A stretch of DNA of 64,000 nt from Salinibacterium sp. SWN248 (GTDB taxonomy: Bacteria; Actinomycetota; Actinomycetes; Actinomycetales; Microbacteriaceae): contig NZ_JADYWW010000002.1 of NCBI RefSeq assembly GCF_015864575.1, positions 1-64,000 on the forward strand, read 5' to 3'. The position numbers and the translations under genes were made by a program. A model generated the notes under the pieces. It was given only the letters and a program-made list of their open reading frames with translations, did no database searches and was not told the origin of the DNA. Positions 52,416 to 61,442 of the stretch are shown here, piece by piece. Position 1 is the first letter of the stretch. Each line of letters starts with the position of its first letter.

Positions 52416-53165
52416 CTACGCGCCAGTGAGGGTGGTGCTGCTCTGGCCGAGAGTGGCGGCTTGAATCGCGGTGAGCTGCGTGCCGCCCGCGAGAGCGAGG
52501 TCGAGCAGCGAGTCGAGTTCGCTACGGTCGAAGGGGGCGCCTTCGGCGGTGCCCTGAACTTCAACGAAGAGACCGCGACCGGTGACGACAACGTTCATGT
52601 CGGTCTCGGCGCGCACGTCTTCGACGTAGGCGAGGTCGAGCATGGGCTCACCGTCGATGATTCCGACGCTCACTGCGGCGAGCGAATCGAAGAGAGCCTT
52701 CGAGTTCTTGCCGATGAACTTCTTCTCACGGCCCCACTCGATGGCGTCAGCGAGCGCGATGTACGCACCCGTGATCGCTGCCGTGCGGGTTCCGCCGTCG
52801 GCCTGGAGAACGTCGCAGTCGATCACGATCGTGTTCTCGCCGAGCGCCTTCATGTCGACGACAGCGCGAAGGCTGCGACCAATGAGGCGGGAGATTTCGT
52901 GGGTGCGTCCGCCGACCTTGCCCTTGACGGCTTCGCGGTCCATGCGGCTGTTCGTGCTGCGCGGAAGCATCGAGTACTCGGCCGTAACCCAGCCTTTGCC
53001 CTTGCCTGCCATCCAGCGCGGAACACCATTGGTGAAGGATGCCGTGCACAGCACCTTGGTCTTACCGAAGGAGATTAGTGCTGAACCCTCAGCCTGGTCG
53101 CTCCATCCACGCTCAATTGTTACTTCGCGCAGTTCGTTGTTTTCGCGGCCATCGTGACGGGTCAT
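52416..53165 (-). CDS. rph: ribonuclease PH
   Basis: Phosphorolytic 3'-5' exoribonuclease that trims tRNA and other RNA 3' ends. Full length at 249 residues: N-terminal [56 protein letters not shown], the phosphate-site region [36 protein letters not shown]. The operon order murI-rph-rdgB on the minus strand is common in Actinobacteria. Confidence 0.96.
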   Translation of the reverse strand: MTRHDGRENNELREVTIERGWSDQAEGSALISFGKTKVLCTASFTNGVPRWMAGKGKGWVTAEYSMLPRSTNSRMDREAVKGKVGGRTHEISRLIGRSLRAVVDMKALGENTIVIDCDVLQADGGTRTAAITGAYIALADAIEWGREKKFIGKNSKALFDSLAAVSVGIIDGEPMLDLAYVEDVRAETDMNVVVTGRGLFVEVQGTAEGAPFDRSELDSLLDLALAGGTQLTAIQAATLGQSSTTLTGA

Positions 53166-53225
53166 GTTTCTACTCTCTATCGGTCTATCGGTGAAGTCTG
53201 GTGTTCGTAAGTGGTGGGGTGCTCG

Positions 53226-54062
53226 CTACGAAAGCGGTGGCAGGCTGATCGCACCGGTCTCAAAAGTTTCGACGCGCACAATGTTCGGCCCCATGAAACG
53301 GGAGGCCAGACTGGTGAAGCCCTGTTTGTCTGGGCCTGTCGCTTCGAAGGCATGACGAGCGGGTGCCGTGGATTCGCGCAGCAAGTTGTGAGCGACGAGA
53401 GTGCTGTACACGTCGTAGGCGGTTTCTTCCGCACTCGAGACGAGTGTGACATCCCGCCCCATCACATACTGAATCGCAGCCGAAATGTGTGGGTAGTGCG
53501 TGCAGCCGAGCACGAGAGTGTCGATCTCGGCAGCCTTGAGCGGCGCCAAATACTCTTCGGCAACAGCAAGAACTTCTGGCCCGGTTGTGATGCCGGCTTC
53601 TACGAACTCGACGAAACGGGGGCAGGCCTGCGTGAACAATTCGATGCCGGATGCTGCAGCAAAGGCATCTTCGTAGGCCCGCGACTTGATCGTGCCCTCG
53701 GTGCCAATCACTCCGACGCGACCATTGCGGGTCTGACGCACTGCCGCCCTCGTGGCGGGCTGGATCACTTCGACCACTTCGATGCCGTACGCCTCGGTGT
53801 ACCGCTCGCGGGCATCCCGCAGCATTGCAGCGGAGGCCGTGTTGCACGCGATCACGAGCAACTTCACGCCGTCGTCAACGAGGCGGTCCATTACTTCGAG
53901 CGAATAGCGACGCACATCGGCAATGGGCTTGGGGCCGTACGGCGAGTGCAGAGTGTCGCCCACATACAGAATCGATTCGTGCGGCAACTGGTCAATGATC
54001 GCTCGGGCTACGGTGAGGCCACCGACTCCAGAGTCGAAAACGCCAATAGGTGCATCAGTCAC
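53226..54062 (-). CDS. murI: glutamate racemase
   Basis: Makes D-glutamate for peptidoglycan. It is 278 residues; both catalytic cysteines are present: [14 protein letters not shown] and [11 protein letters not shown]. The N-terminal [18 protein letters not shown] holds the substrate Asp-Ser. The GTG at 54062 is chosen: family similarity begins there and a TACGAT box stands 7 nt upstream, suggesting a near-leaderless mRNA. Divergent from the pncB-type gene; rph follows 60 bp downstream. Confidence 0.95.
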   Translation of the reverse strand: MTDAPIGVFDSGVGGLTVARAIIDQLPHESILYVGDTLHSPYGPKPIADVRRYSLEVMDRLVDDGVKLLVIACNTASAAMLRDARERYTEAYGIEVVEVIQPATRAAVRQTRNGRVGVIGTEGTIKSRAYEDAFAAASGIELFTQACPRFVEFVEAGITTGPEVLAVAEEYLAPLKAAEIDTLVLGCTHYPHISAAIQYVMGRDVTLVSSAEETAYDVYSTLVAHNLLRESTAPARHAFEATGPDKQGFTSLASRFMGPNIVRVETFETGAISLPPLS

Positions 54063-54122
54063 GTCTTCAATCGTAGTGGTGGATGCCCACACTCTCCCCG
54101 ACAGCGTTGAGGGACTGTCGCG

Positions 54123-54128
54123 TACTCT
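54123..54128 (+). promoter_or_regulatory. -10 box of a leaderless promoter (pncB)
   Basis: TACTCT stands exactly 6 nt before the GTG at 54135. No ribosome binding site. Confidence 0.5.
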
Positions 54129-54134
54129 GGTCGG

Positions 54135-55427
54135 GTGAGTACCGCTCTGCTAACAGACCAATACGAGCTGACCATGCTCGACGCCGCTATCGGCAGTGGC
54201 CGCCACGAACGCCAGTGTGTGTTCGAAGTGTTTGCCCGCCGCCTTCCCGACAGCCGCCGCTACGGCGTTGTTGCCGGAACCGGACGCCTTCTCGAACTCA
54301 TCGAACAGTTCCGTTTCGGCGACGACGAGCTCGGGTTCCTTTCGCGCAATGCGATCGTGAGCCCCACCACGATCGATTGGCTCGCCAACTATCGTTTCAC
54401 CGGCGATATCAGTGGTTACCGGGAGGGTGACGCCTACTTCCCGGGCTCCCCCGTGCTCACCGTCGAGGGCTCCTTCGCCGAAGCTGTGCTGCTGGAGACA
54501 CTCGCGTTAAGCGTGCTGAACTACGATTCCGCTGTCGCCTCCGCTGCTGCGCGCATGGTGTCTGCCGCCGACGGGCGACCCATCGCAGAGATGGGATCAC
54601 GCCGCACTGGAGAACGCTCTGCCGTGGCATCCGCTCGCGCCGCCTACATCGCCGGCTTCAGCGCAACGAGCAACCTTGAGGCAGGGCGCAGTTGGGGCGT
54701 GCCCACGATGGGAACCGCAGCGCACTCGTTCACGCTGCTGCACGACTCCGAAGAAGAAGCATTCCAAGCGCAGGTCGACGCCCTCGGCCCCTCGACAACC
54801 CTCCTGGTCGACACGTACGACGTCGAGACTGCGGTCGAGCTGGCCGTGAAGGTCGCCGGAACCGGATTGGGCGCTGTGCGCATCGACTCTGGTGACCTTG
54901 CCGTTCAAGTCGCTGCCGTTCGAGCCCAACTGGACTCGCTGGGAGCAACGAAAACACGCATCACCGTGACGAACGACCTCGACGAACACGCGATCGCAGC
55001 GTTGCGAGCCGCCCCTGTCGACTCATTCGGGGTCGGCACTTCCGTGGTCACCGGTTCAGGTTTTCCCGCCGCCGGCATGGTCTACAAACTTGTCGCACAC
55101 CACAACGATGCGGGCGAATGGGTGTCCGTCGCCAAGAAGTCGACGGCGAAGGCCACCATTGGCGGTCACAAGGCTGCGGTGCGCGCTCTCGACAATGGCG
55201 TCGCATCCATGGAACTGATCTATCAAGAGTCCGAAGGACGCCCGGATGTCGAGGGCCGAGACCTCAACGTTCCGCTCATGGCTGCAGGCATTGCCGATCA
55301 CCAGTGGGTCGGTGATGGCGGCACGCTCGCTGCCCGCGATCACTGCGAAACGGCCATGTCAGAACTGCCGCAAACCGCGTTCCGGTTGTCGCGCGGAGAA
55401 CCTGTACTGCCCACGGTCTACCGCTAG
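54135..55427 (+). CDS. pncB: nicotinate phosphoribosyltransferase
   Basis: Forms nicotinate mononucleotide from nicotinate and PRPP in NAD salvage. It is 430 residues. Typical segments: [15 protein letters not shown] at the N-terminus, [71 protein letters not shown], and [25 protein letters not shown]. The GTG start is set by the leaderless-type box. A shared stem-loop separates it from the convergent DUF3039 gene. Confidence 0.93.
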   Translation: MSTALLTDQYELTMLDAAIGSGRHERQCVFEVFARRLPDSRRYGVVAGTGRLLELIEQFRFGDDELGFLSRNAIVSPTTIDWLANYRFTGDISGYREGDAYFPGSPVLTVEGSFAEAVLLETLALSVLNYDSAVASAAARMVSAADGRPIAEMGSRRTGERSAVASARAAYIAGFSATSNLEAGRSWGVPTMGTAAHSFTLLHDSEEEAFQAQVDALGPSTTLLVDTYDVETAVELAVKVAGTGLGAVRIDSGDLAVQVAAVRAQLDSLGATKTRITVTNDLDEHAIAALRAAPVDSFGVGTSVVTGSGFPAAGMVYKLVAHHNDAGEWVSVAKKSTAKATIGGHKAAVRALDNGVASMELIYQESEGRPDVEGRDLNVPLMAAGIADHQWVGDGGTLAARDHCETAMSELPQTAFRLSRGEPVLPTVYR

Positions 55428-55461
55428 GGCTGTGCCGAGCGAAAAGCTCGAGCGTTAGCCC
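55427..55461. terminator. bidirectional stem-loop between pncB and the DUF3039 gene
   Basis: Outer stem GGGCT/AGCCC and inner stem CGAGC-GAAAA-GCTCG (55436-55450), lying between the two convergent stop codons and partly overlapping the end of the DUF3039 gene. Confidence 0.55.
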
Positions 55462-55715
55462 TTCATCTTTTCGTAGACCTCTTTGCAGGTCGGGCAGATG
55501 GGAAACTTTTCGGGGTCGCGGCCTGGGGTCCAGAGTTTTCCGCACAGGGCACGAATCGGCTTGCCCGAGAGCGCCGATTCCATGATCTTGTTTTTGGGTG
55601 CGTAGTGCGAGAAGCGCTCGTGGTCGCCCTCTTCAACCTGCTCTTGGTTGAGCAGTTCTTCGAGTTCGCGGTCGAGCGTGTCGGTTCCGCCGCCAGTGCT
55701 ATCGGTGTCAGCCAT
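55455..55715 (-). CDS. DUF3039 domain protein
   Basis: Small actinobacterial protein of 86 residues, DUF3039 family. The acidic N-terminal part (LDRELEELLNQEQVEEGDHERFSHY) is followed by a zinc-ribbon-like section RALCGKLWTPGRDPEKFPICPTCKEVYEKMK with three cysteines (C-x~17-C-x2-C). Function unknown. The ATG at 55715 has a leaderless-type -10 box 6 nt upstream. Confidence 0.88.
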   Translation of the reverse strand: MADTDSTGGGTDTLDRELEELLNQEQVEEGDHERFSHYAPKNKIMESALSGKPIRALCGKLWTPGRDPEKFPICPTCKEVYEKMKG

Positions 55716-55721
55716 GGATCG

Positions 55722-55727
55722 ATTCTA
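55722..55727 (-). promoter_or_regulatory. -10 box of a leaderless promoter (DUF3039 gene)
   Basis: On the minus strand TAGAAT stands exactly 6 nt before the ATG at 55715. No ribosome binding site. Confidence 0.55.
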
Positions 55728-55786
55728 CTTCCGTCGCCGTAAGCCGTTGTCTTTGCTTCCGCAAAGGTGGCTTGGGATGTGCTGGG

Positions 55787-57358
55787 TCAGTTCTGTGAGG
55801 AGAGTGCGAGCAATTCGGGGCCGCGGCGGACCATGATTCGTCCACCCCCGTACACGCCGATGACGAGCACGACAAGACCGAGGGCTACACCCACGATGAA
55901 TGCTGCCCACTGTGGTTGCAGGTCGGTGAAGGGGTTGAAGAAGACGACGCCCAACACGGGCAATCCGAACAGCACGGTGATCGCGAAGGTAAACGATTGC
56001 ACCGTAGCCGCATTCGATACGAGCGCTTGGGGCTGAATGAACGCACCGTGGCCGGGCAGTGGTGCCGCGTAGGGGAATGCTGCGGAGCTGATGCTGGAAA
56101 CGCCGAGCCCTGCGAAGAGCAAGCAGAGGCTGAGGCCGATGAGGCCAGGCAGCGCTTCTCCATTGCCGACAATGACAACAGTGAGGATGCTGCCGACGAC
56201 GGCGAGCGGGATGCCCACGAGCAAGTTGGGCACGATGCGCCCCCACCGGTCATCGGAGCCACGGGTGTGGGCCGAGACGTGGGTCCAGAGTGCGGTGTTG
56301 TCGTGAGCAACATCGTTGTGGGCACTCCAGCCGAGGAAGAGGCACATGACGGGCACGGGGATCCACGCGATCACGTCGGCTCCGATGCCGCCGACGAGAA
56401 GAGCGGCAACCATTCCGATGGGGATGATGGGGATGGCGGCGAGTGCGACAAAATATCGTGCATCCCGAGCCCAGTAGCTGAGGCTTCGTGCCGCGATGGC
56501 GCCCAGTGGCGTTGACGGCATGAGGCGGAACCAGCCGAGGCCCGAACGGTACGTTTCGACGGCGCTGCGCTCAGGGCGAGAGAGCACGTAGCCCAAGAGG
56601 AAGTACCAGCAGGCTGCGAGAACGGCCAGGAAGCCGACCGCGATCGCGAGCTTGCCCACAACGTCGCTGCTGTCTCCGGCTGCTGCGGAGGCCGGTGCGC
56701 TAAACGCGACGCCGAGGGGCGTCCATTCCATCACCGCGGCAACCCGGCGAATCACGGGCAACACTTGGGATTGGTAGTCGGCGAGAGCGAGCATGACGGC
56801 GATGGGCAGTGAGGCAACCACGAGAGCAATCGCGACAATGCCGAAGCCTTCTCGCAAACGTCTGGTGCTCAAGTAGCGGGCCGCGATGAGGCTGGCGAGT
56901 CGAGCTCCGACAATGGCCGTGACGAATACGACGATTCCCGACAGCACGGCGATAAGGGCGGATGCGAGGCTTGCCGACCACGCGATGACTTGCGCCACGG
57001 CGAGCCCGGCCAGCATCACCGTGGGGATACTGACGGCACCGGCGAGCAGCAGAAGCAGCGCGAGGCGGATGCGGGTGACGGGGAGGTAGGAGAATCTGCG
57101 CGGGTCGAGTGCGTCATCCGCGTTCCACCCCAGGGGCATCACGAGAAAACCGAGGAGAACGGCGGAGCCGAAGACGACGAGTGTGGCTCCCGCAACTTCG
57201 GGGGTGGTGTTGCGCAGGTCGGCAACGGCAAGGATGGCCATCACGAATAGGACGGCGCTGTAGATCAGCACTAGTCCCATGGCGGATGCTACGAGCGGTC
57301 CTCGGCGAAACGCGTTCGCCAGGATGGTTAGTCTCAGTCGGAGAAACTGCTCAACCAC
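55787..57358 (-). CDS. ABC exporter membrane protein
   Basis: Polytopic membrane protein of 523 residues with about 11-13 hydrophobic helices and short loops, no soluble domain. The start overlaps the end of the ABC ATPase gene by 25 bp, so it is the membrane partner of that ATPase. Substrate unknown. No close family motif was recognised beyond the general ABC-2-like layout. An alternative is a pair-specific exporter for a cell-envelope compound. Confidence 0.75.
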   Translation of the reverse strand: MVEQFLRLRLTILANAFRRGPLVASAMGLVLIYSAVLFVMAILAVADLRNTTPEVAGATLVVFGSAVLLGFLVMPLGWNADDALDPRRFSYLPVTRIRLALLLLLAGAVSIPTVMLAGLAVAQVIAWSASLASALIAVLSGIVVFVTAIVGARLASLIAARYLSTRRLREGFGIVAIALVVASLPIAVMLALADYQSQVLPVIRRVAAVMEWTPLGVAFSAPASAAAGDSSDVVGKLAIAVGFLAVLAACWYFLLGYVLSRPERSAVETYRSGLGWFRLMPSTPLGAIAARSLSYWARDARYFVALAAIPIIPIGMVAALLVGGIGADVIAWIPVPVMCLFLGWSAHNDVAHDNTALWTHVSAHTRGSDDRWGRIVPNLLVGIPLAVVGSILTVVIVGNGEALPGLIGLSLCLLFAGLGVSSISSAAFPYAAPLPGHGAFIQPQALVSNAATVQSFTFAITVLFGLPVLGVVFFNPFTDLQPQWAAFIVGVALGLVVLVIGVYGGGRIMVRRGPELLALSSQN

Positions 57359-59601
57359 TCGAGCCCTCCCCCACTGGAATTTTTGCCGGTCAACTGCACG
57401 AAGCGGTCTTCGAGCGACATTCCATTGCGCACTTCGTCGATGGTGCCGTCGGCGAGCAGTCGTCCTTCGACGATGACGGCAACATGGCTGCAGACGCGTT
57501 GAACGAGTTCCATGCGGTGGCTGGAGAGCAGCACGGTGCCGCCGGCATCGACATACTGCTTGAGGATGCGGGTGACGGTTGCCGCCGAAACGGGGTCAAC
57601 CGATTCGAAGGGTTCGTCGAGCACGAGCAGGCGCGGCGAGTGGATCATGGCTGCGGCGAGCGCGACCTTCTTGAGCATCCCGGACGAGTAGTCGCTTACG
57701 AGGCGGCCCATGACGTCGTCGAGGCCGAAGGCGGTGGCGAGGTCAGCGGAGCGCTTGCGCACTTCGGTGGCGTCGAGTCCGCGCAGCACTCCCGAGTAGT
57801 AGAGCAGTTGCGAACCCGTGAGGCGGTCGAAAATGCGCAGGCGGTCGGGTAGTACGCCGATGGAGCGCTTGGCGACTTCTGGTGACGCCCACACGTCGAC
57901 TCCGTTGACGGTGGCACTTCCCGAGTCGGGGCGCAGCAGACCGGTGATCATGGAGAGCGTTGTGGTTTTACCGGCGCCGTTGGGGCCAACAATTCCGTAG
58001 AACACTCCCGCGCGCACGCTCAAACGAATGTCATCAACCGCGACAGTGTCGCCGAAGCCCTTCGACAATCCGCTGACTTCCAATACGACGTCGCTGGATG
58101 TCGCTTCAAGTCCGTGGCCCACAGTGGCGTCGACCGCAACCAGGGCGTCGCTCGCAGCCGCAGGTTCTAGCTCAGGCTCTGTTGCGGTTTCGTCGGTGGG
58201 TTCCGCCTCGGCTGCTGCCGCGCGTTCCGGCGCGGGAGCCGTCGTTGCCGCCAACGCGGTTTCGGACTCAAGTTCTGCGTCGTCGCTGGCGGCACTCGTG
58301 GTCGCGGCCTCTGCTGTGTCGGCGGCGAAGTCGGATTCGGACTCGGCAGCGCGCTCAGCGTCAGCATCAGCGTCAGCGAGCTTCTGGTCTTCAGCAGTTT
58401 CAGCGTCAGCGTTCTCGCCATCGGCCTTCAGCGCTTCGGCTTCCGCAGCAGCTGCCTCAGCCGCAGCCTCGTCAGCGGCGACCCGCTCTGCCTCGACACG
58501 TTCGGCTTCAGCCTTCTCTGCTTCAGCCGTCTCAGCTTCGGCGCGCTCTGCTTCGACCCGCTCGGCTTCACGCTTGTCTTCTTCTGCCTTCTCAGCTGCG
58601 GCCTTGTCAGCGGCAGCCTTCTCGGCTAGCGCCTTTTTCTCGGCCGCTTCCGCTGCGGGCGCAGCGAACTGCGATGCAAGGGCACGCAGGCGTGCGAGTC
58701 CCGCGAGTACGGCATCCGGCTTCTCTGCGGGCTCTACGGCCGCGGGCTCCGCGTCGTCTTCCGCGTCAGAGTCACTCTTCGCGTCAGAATCGTCCTTCGC
58801 GTCAGCGTCGCTCTCAACGTCACTAGTGGTGTCATCCGCCGCTGCCGGTTCTGCAGCAACGTCAGCGGTGGCGCCCTGGGCGCGCGAATCGGCAACGACA
58901 CTCGCGTCGGCCTTGTCAGCATCCGTCGTGACCTCGGTGCTCTCAGCGATTACAAGATCGTCAACGAGCGCCTCAACGTCGACCGCTCCAACAGCATCCG
59001 AGTCGGGGGCAGCCGTCTCCGACGCAACATGCTTCGGAGCGGTCGGCTTGGGTGCGGTGGGTTTCGGTGCGGTCGGCTTAGGCGCCGTTGAGCCCCGAGC
59101 CGCTTGGCTCGTCGTTGCGGCAGCGCTAGCGGCACCAGTCTTGGCGACACCAGCCTTGGCGGCACTGGGCTTCGCTGCACTGGGCTTCGCTGCACCAGCC
59201 TTTGCGGCACCAGCCTTTGCGGCACTCGACTTGGCTGCGGCGGGTTTCGCAGCAGCACGCTTCGTTGCGGTTAGAGTCGGCTTCGCGGCAGTCGACTTGC
59301 TCGCGGCGCTCTTCACCGTCGTCGGCGACGGTTTCGGAGAGGTCGGCGACTCACCGGCAGACGCATCAACATTTGACGCATCAACGTTTGCGGCAGCACT
59401 ACTTGTAGTGTTGGCCGGCGTCGTGCGAGCGGCGGGCTTCTTGGCGGCGGGCTTACGAGTAGCAGGAGTTGTTGGCTTAGCGGTAGACGATTTTGCTTGA
59501 GAACCACGGGCCGTAGTCGGCTTCCGGGTGCTGCTCGCGGGCTTCGTTACCGGCGTTTCGACAGACTTCGTGCCCTCGTCGGGTGTTTGGGCGTTTTCCA
59601 C
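57334..59601 (-). CDS. ABC transporter ATPase with a long low-complexity N-terminus
   Basis: Protein of 755 residues. Only the last 250 form an ABC ATPase: Walker A VGPNGAGKTTTLSMITG, the signature YSSGMLKKVALAAAM, Walker B LLVLDEPFESVDP and switch His in LLSSHRMEL. Residues 1 to about 190 are Ala/Lys/Pro/Thr-rich with AAKP/PKPTA repeats like histone H1 tails. Residues about 190-290 are acidic. Residues about 300-420 are Glu/Ala/Arg-rich and likely coiled coil, followed by another Ala/Glu/Thr-rich linker. The GTG at 59601 is well supported: a TAGGTT box lies exactly 6 nt upstream. Coupled to the membrane gene by overlap. Confidence 0.85.
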   Translation of the reverse strand: MENAQTPDEGTKSVETPVTKPASSTRKPTTARGSQAKSSTAKPTTPATRKPAAKKPAARTTPANTTSSAAANVDASNVDASAGESPTSPKPSPTTVKSAASKSTAAKPTLTATKRAAAKPAAAKSSAAKAGAAKAGAAKPSAAKPSAAKAGVAKTGAASAAATTSQAARGSTAPKPTAPKPTAPKPTAPKHVASETAAPDSDAVGAVDVEALVDDLVIAESTEVTTDADKADASVVADSRAQGATADVAAEPAAADDTTSDVESDADAKDDSDAKSDSDAEDDAEPAAVEPAEKPDAVLAGLARLRALASQFAAPAAEAAEKKALAEKAAADKAAAEKAEEDKREAERVEAERAEAETAEAEKAEAERVEAERVAADEAAAEAAAAEAEALKADGENADAETAEDQKLADADADAERAAESESDFAADTAEAATTSAASDDAELESETALAATTAPAPERAAAAEAEPTDETATEPELEPAAASDALVAVDATVGHGLEATSSDVVLEVSGLSKGFGDTVAVDDIRLSVRAGVFYGIVGPNGAGKTTTLSMITGLLRPDSGSATVNGVDVWASPEVAKRSIGVLPDRLRIFDRLTGSQLLYYSGVLRGLDATEVRKRSADLATAFGLDDVMGRLVSDYSSGMLKKVALAAAMIHSPRLLVLDEPFESVDPVSAATVTRILKQYVDAGGTVLLSSHRMELVQRVCSHVAVIVEGRLLADGTIDEVRNGMSLEDRFVQLTGKNSSGGGLEWLSSFSD

Positions 59602-59607
59602 TGTCCA

Positions 59608-59613
59608 AACCTA
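59608..59613 (-). promoter_or_regulatory. -10 box of a leaderless promoter (long ABC ATPase)
   Basis: On the minus strand TAGGTT stands exactly 6 nt before the GTG at 59601. This fixes the start and argues that the long N-terminal region is truly translated. Confidence 0.55.
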
Positions 59614-59802
59614 CCAATCAGATGCGCAGAGAATGAGCCTGCATCACAAATAGGCAACAACCCTCCAAAATCTATGGAGTTCTCGGCCGACACAGTTAGC
59701 CTGACTATCGCACAAAGGTGTGTCGTTTTTTCCAATCTCGGGTTAACAGTAGGTAAATCATGAACCTTGAACCCGAGCCCCAGAACTACTGAGGAGACCA
59801 CC

Positions 59803-60495
59803 ATGACTACACAGGTCGTAATTTTAGCTGCCGGAATGGGCAGCCGTTTGGGCCGCTCGTTGCCGAAGCCGCTTACTGAGCTGAGCGATGGACGCACCAT
59901 CATGCAGCAGCAATTCGACAACATCCGTCACGCTTTTGGCAACAATGCCAAGGTCACGATCGTTGTCGGCTACAAGCTTGAGCACATCATCGAAGCGTTC
60001 CCTGAGGCATCGTTCGTCTACAACGAGCAGTATGACCAGACCAACACCTCCAAGAGCCTCATGCGTGCACTGCAGGCATCCGCTCCTGGTGGAGTTCTCT
60101 GGATGAACGGCGACGTTGTCTTCGACCCGACCGCTCTTGAGCGTGCCGCGGCCATGGTTGCTCGCGACCAGTCGTTCGTCAGCGTCAACACCGCGAAGGT
60201 CTCTGACGAAGAAGTCAAGTACACGACCGACGCTGAGGGCTACATCAAGGAACTCTCCAAGACCGTCAAGGGCGGACTGGGCGAGGCCGTTGGCATCAAC
60301 TACATTTCGCGTGACGCCAAAGCAACTCTCGTGCGCCACCTCAAGAAGGTCGGCGACCAGGACTACTTCGAACGCGGCATTGAGCTCGCCATCGAAGAAG
60401 ACCGCCTGCTCATCGAGCCCGTCGACATTTCTGACCTGTACGCCATCGAGGTGGACTTCGCTGAAGACCTCGAGCGTGCCAACCTCTTCGTCTAA
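59803..60495 (+). CDS. nucleotidyltransferase (LicC/sugar-phosphate type)
   Basis: Cytoplasmic nucleotidyltransferase of 230 residues: VVILAAGMGSRLGRSLPKPLTEL is the nucleotide-binding signature, GGVLWMNGDVVFDP the catalytic Asp region, and DLYAIEVDFAEDLERAN a C-terminal metal site typical of LicC-like phosphocholine cytidylyltransferases. The activated compound could be CDP-choline or another NDP-alditol or sugar. ATG at 59803 follows GAGGAG. Context (teichoic-acid-type exporter and CDP-glycerol transferase) suggests a role in cell-wall polymer building. Confidence 0.8.
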   Translation: MTTQVVILAAGMGSRLGRSLPKPLTELSDGRTIMQQQFDNIRHAFGNNAKVTIVVGYKLEHIIEAFPEASFVYNEQYDQTNTSKSLMRALQASAPGGVLWMNGDVVFDPTALERAAAMVARDQSFVSVNTAKVSDEEVKYTTDAEGYIKELSKTVKGGLGEAVGINYISRDAKATLVRHLKKVGDQDYFERGIELAIEEDRLLIEPVDISDLYAIEVDFAEDLERANLFV

Positions 60496-60530
60496 CGAGA
60501 CATCTGGCTCGAGTGAGCCTCCCAGCTTTT

Positions 60531-60559
60531 GCCCGTTTCGCACTCAGTGCGAGGCGGGC
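60531..60559 (+). terminator. stem-loop after the nucleotidyltransferase gene
   Basis: 13-bp stem (60531-60543 with 60547-60559) from GCCCG to CGGGC, including two G-U pairs, and a TCA loop, 36 bp past the stop. The next gene has its own -10 box, so this probably ends the transcript. Confidence 0.65.
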
Positions 60560-60629
60560 ATTGCTGCTTAAAGTGAAGAATCGCTCACACAACTGCGAAT
60601 GAGTGCGGCTGATTGTCGAATTGCCCGTT

Positions 60630-60635
60630 TACTAT
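60630..60635 (+). promoter_or_regulatory. -10 box of a leaderless promoter (polysaccharide exporter)
   Basis: TACTAT stands exactly 6 nt before the GTG at 60642. No ribosome binding site. Confidence 0.55.
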
Positions 60636-60641
60636 AGGGGC

Positions 60642-61442
60642 GTGGCGAACACAGCACTGGAGCGACCTGCATGGTCTCCCCTCACCCGATACCGCCGCAC
60701 TCTCTGGTTGCTCACCATGCGCGACCTCCGCGTGCGGTATTCCACCTCAGCCCTCGGCTACGTGTGGTCCGTTCTCGACCCTCTGGTCATGGCGGGCATT
60801 TACTGGTTCGTTTTCACTCAAGTCTTCGACAAGGCTGTGGGCGAGCAGCCCTACATCGTGTTCCTGCTCAGCGCTCTGCTGCCCTGGATGTGGTTCAACG
60901 GTGCAGTATCGGATGCCACGCGTGCCTACCTGCGTGAGGCCAAGCTCATCCGGTCCACCAAAATCCCTCGCACAATCTGGGTTGCCCGGCTCGTGCTCTC
61001 TAAGGGGATCGAGTTCATCGCGAGCCTGCCAGTGCTCGCCTTCTTCGCTATCGCGAGCGGTGCCGTGCTGCACTGGGAGGCAATCTACTTCGTGCTTGGC
61101 GTGCTGCTGCAGGCGGTCCTCACAATCGGCGTTGGCCTGATTGTGGCGCCATTGGTGGTGTTCTTCCGCGACCTTGAGCGAGCAACCAAACTCGCACTGC
61201 GCTTTCTGTTTTATGCCTCCCCCATCATTTACGGCATCCCCGATTTGGAGAAGCTTGGCCTCGACGGTCTCGCCGCGTTCAATCCGCTCGCCGGAATTTT
61301 CTCGCTGTATCGTGCCGCGTTCTTCCCTGAGCAACTCGATTGGTATGCCGTGATCATTGGAGCTCTCATGAGCCTGATCCTCGTCGCTGTCGGAGTCCTT
61401 GTCTTCACGCGCACCGAGCGTGCCGTGCTGAAAGAGATCTAA
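60642..61442 (+). CDS. TagG/ABC-2-type polysaccharide export permease
   Basis: Membrane subunit of 266 residues with about six helices. The N-terminal amphipathic segment LTRYRRTLWLLTMRDLRVRYSTSALGYVWSVLDPLVM is the ABC-2 polyol/polysaccharide exporter signature (TagG, RfbA type), and GLIVAPLVVFFRDLERATKLALRFLFYASPI is typical of the C-terminal half. The GTG at 60642 is chosen from the leaderless box; a GTG at 60603 is in frame. The stop overlaps the ATPase start (TAATG). Predicted to export a wall teichoic-acid-like polymer. Confidence 0.88.
   Translation: MANTALERPAWSPLTRYRRTLWLLTMRDLRVRYSTSALGYVWSVLDPLVMAGIYWFVFTQVFDKAVGEQPYIVFLLSALLPWMWFNGAVSDATRAYLREAKLIRSTKIPRTIWVARLVLSKGIEFIASLPVLAFFAIASGAVLHWEAIYFVLGVLLQAVLTIGVGLIVAPLVVFFRDLERATKLALRFLFYASPIIYGIPDLEKLGLDGLAAFNPLAGIFSLYRAAFFPEQLDWYAVIIGALMSLILVAVGVLVFTRTERAVLKEI

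Noticed and set aside
58028-59500. 490-codon Ser/Ala-rich plus-strand frame
   Set aside because: It is the mirror of the Ala/Lys/Glu-rich ABC ATPase N-terminus; skewed GCN/GAN codons keep the opposite strand open. No start signal or domain.
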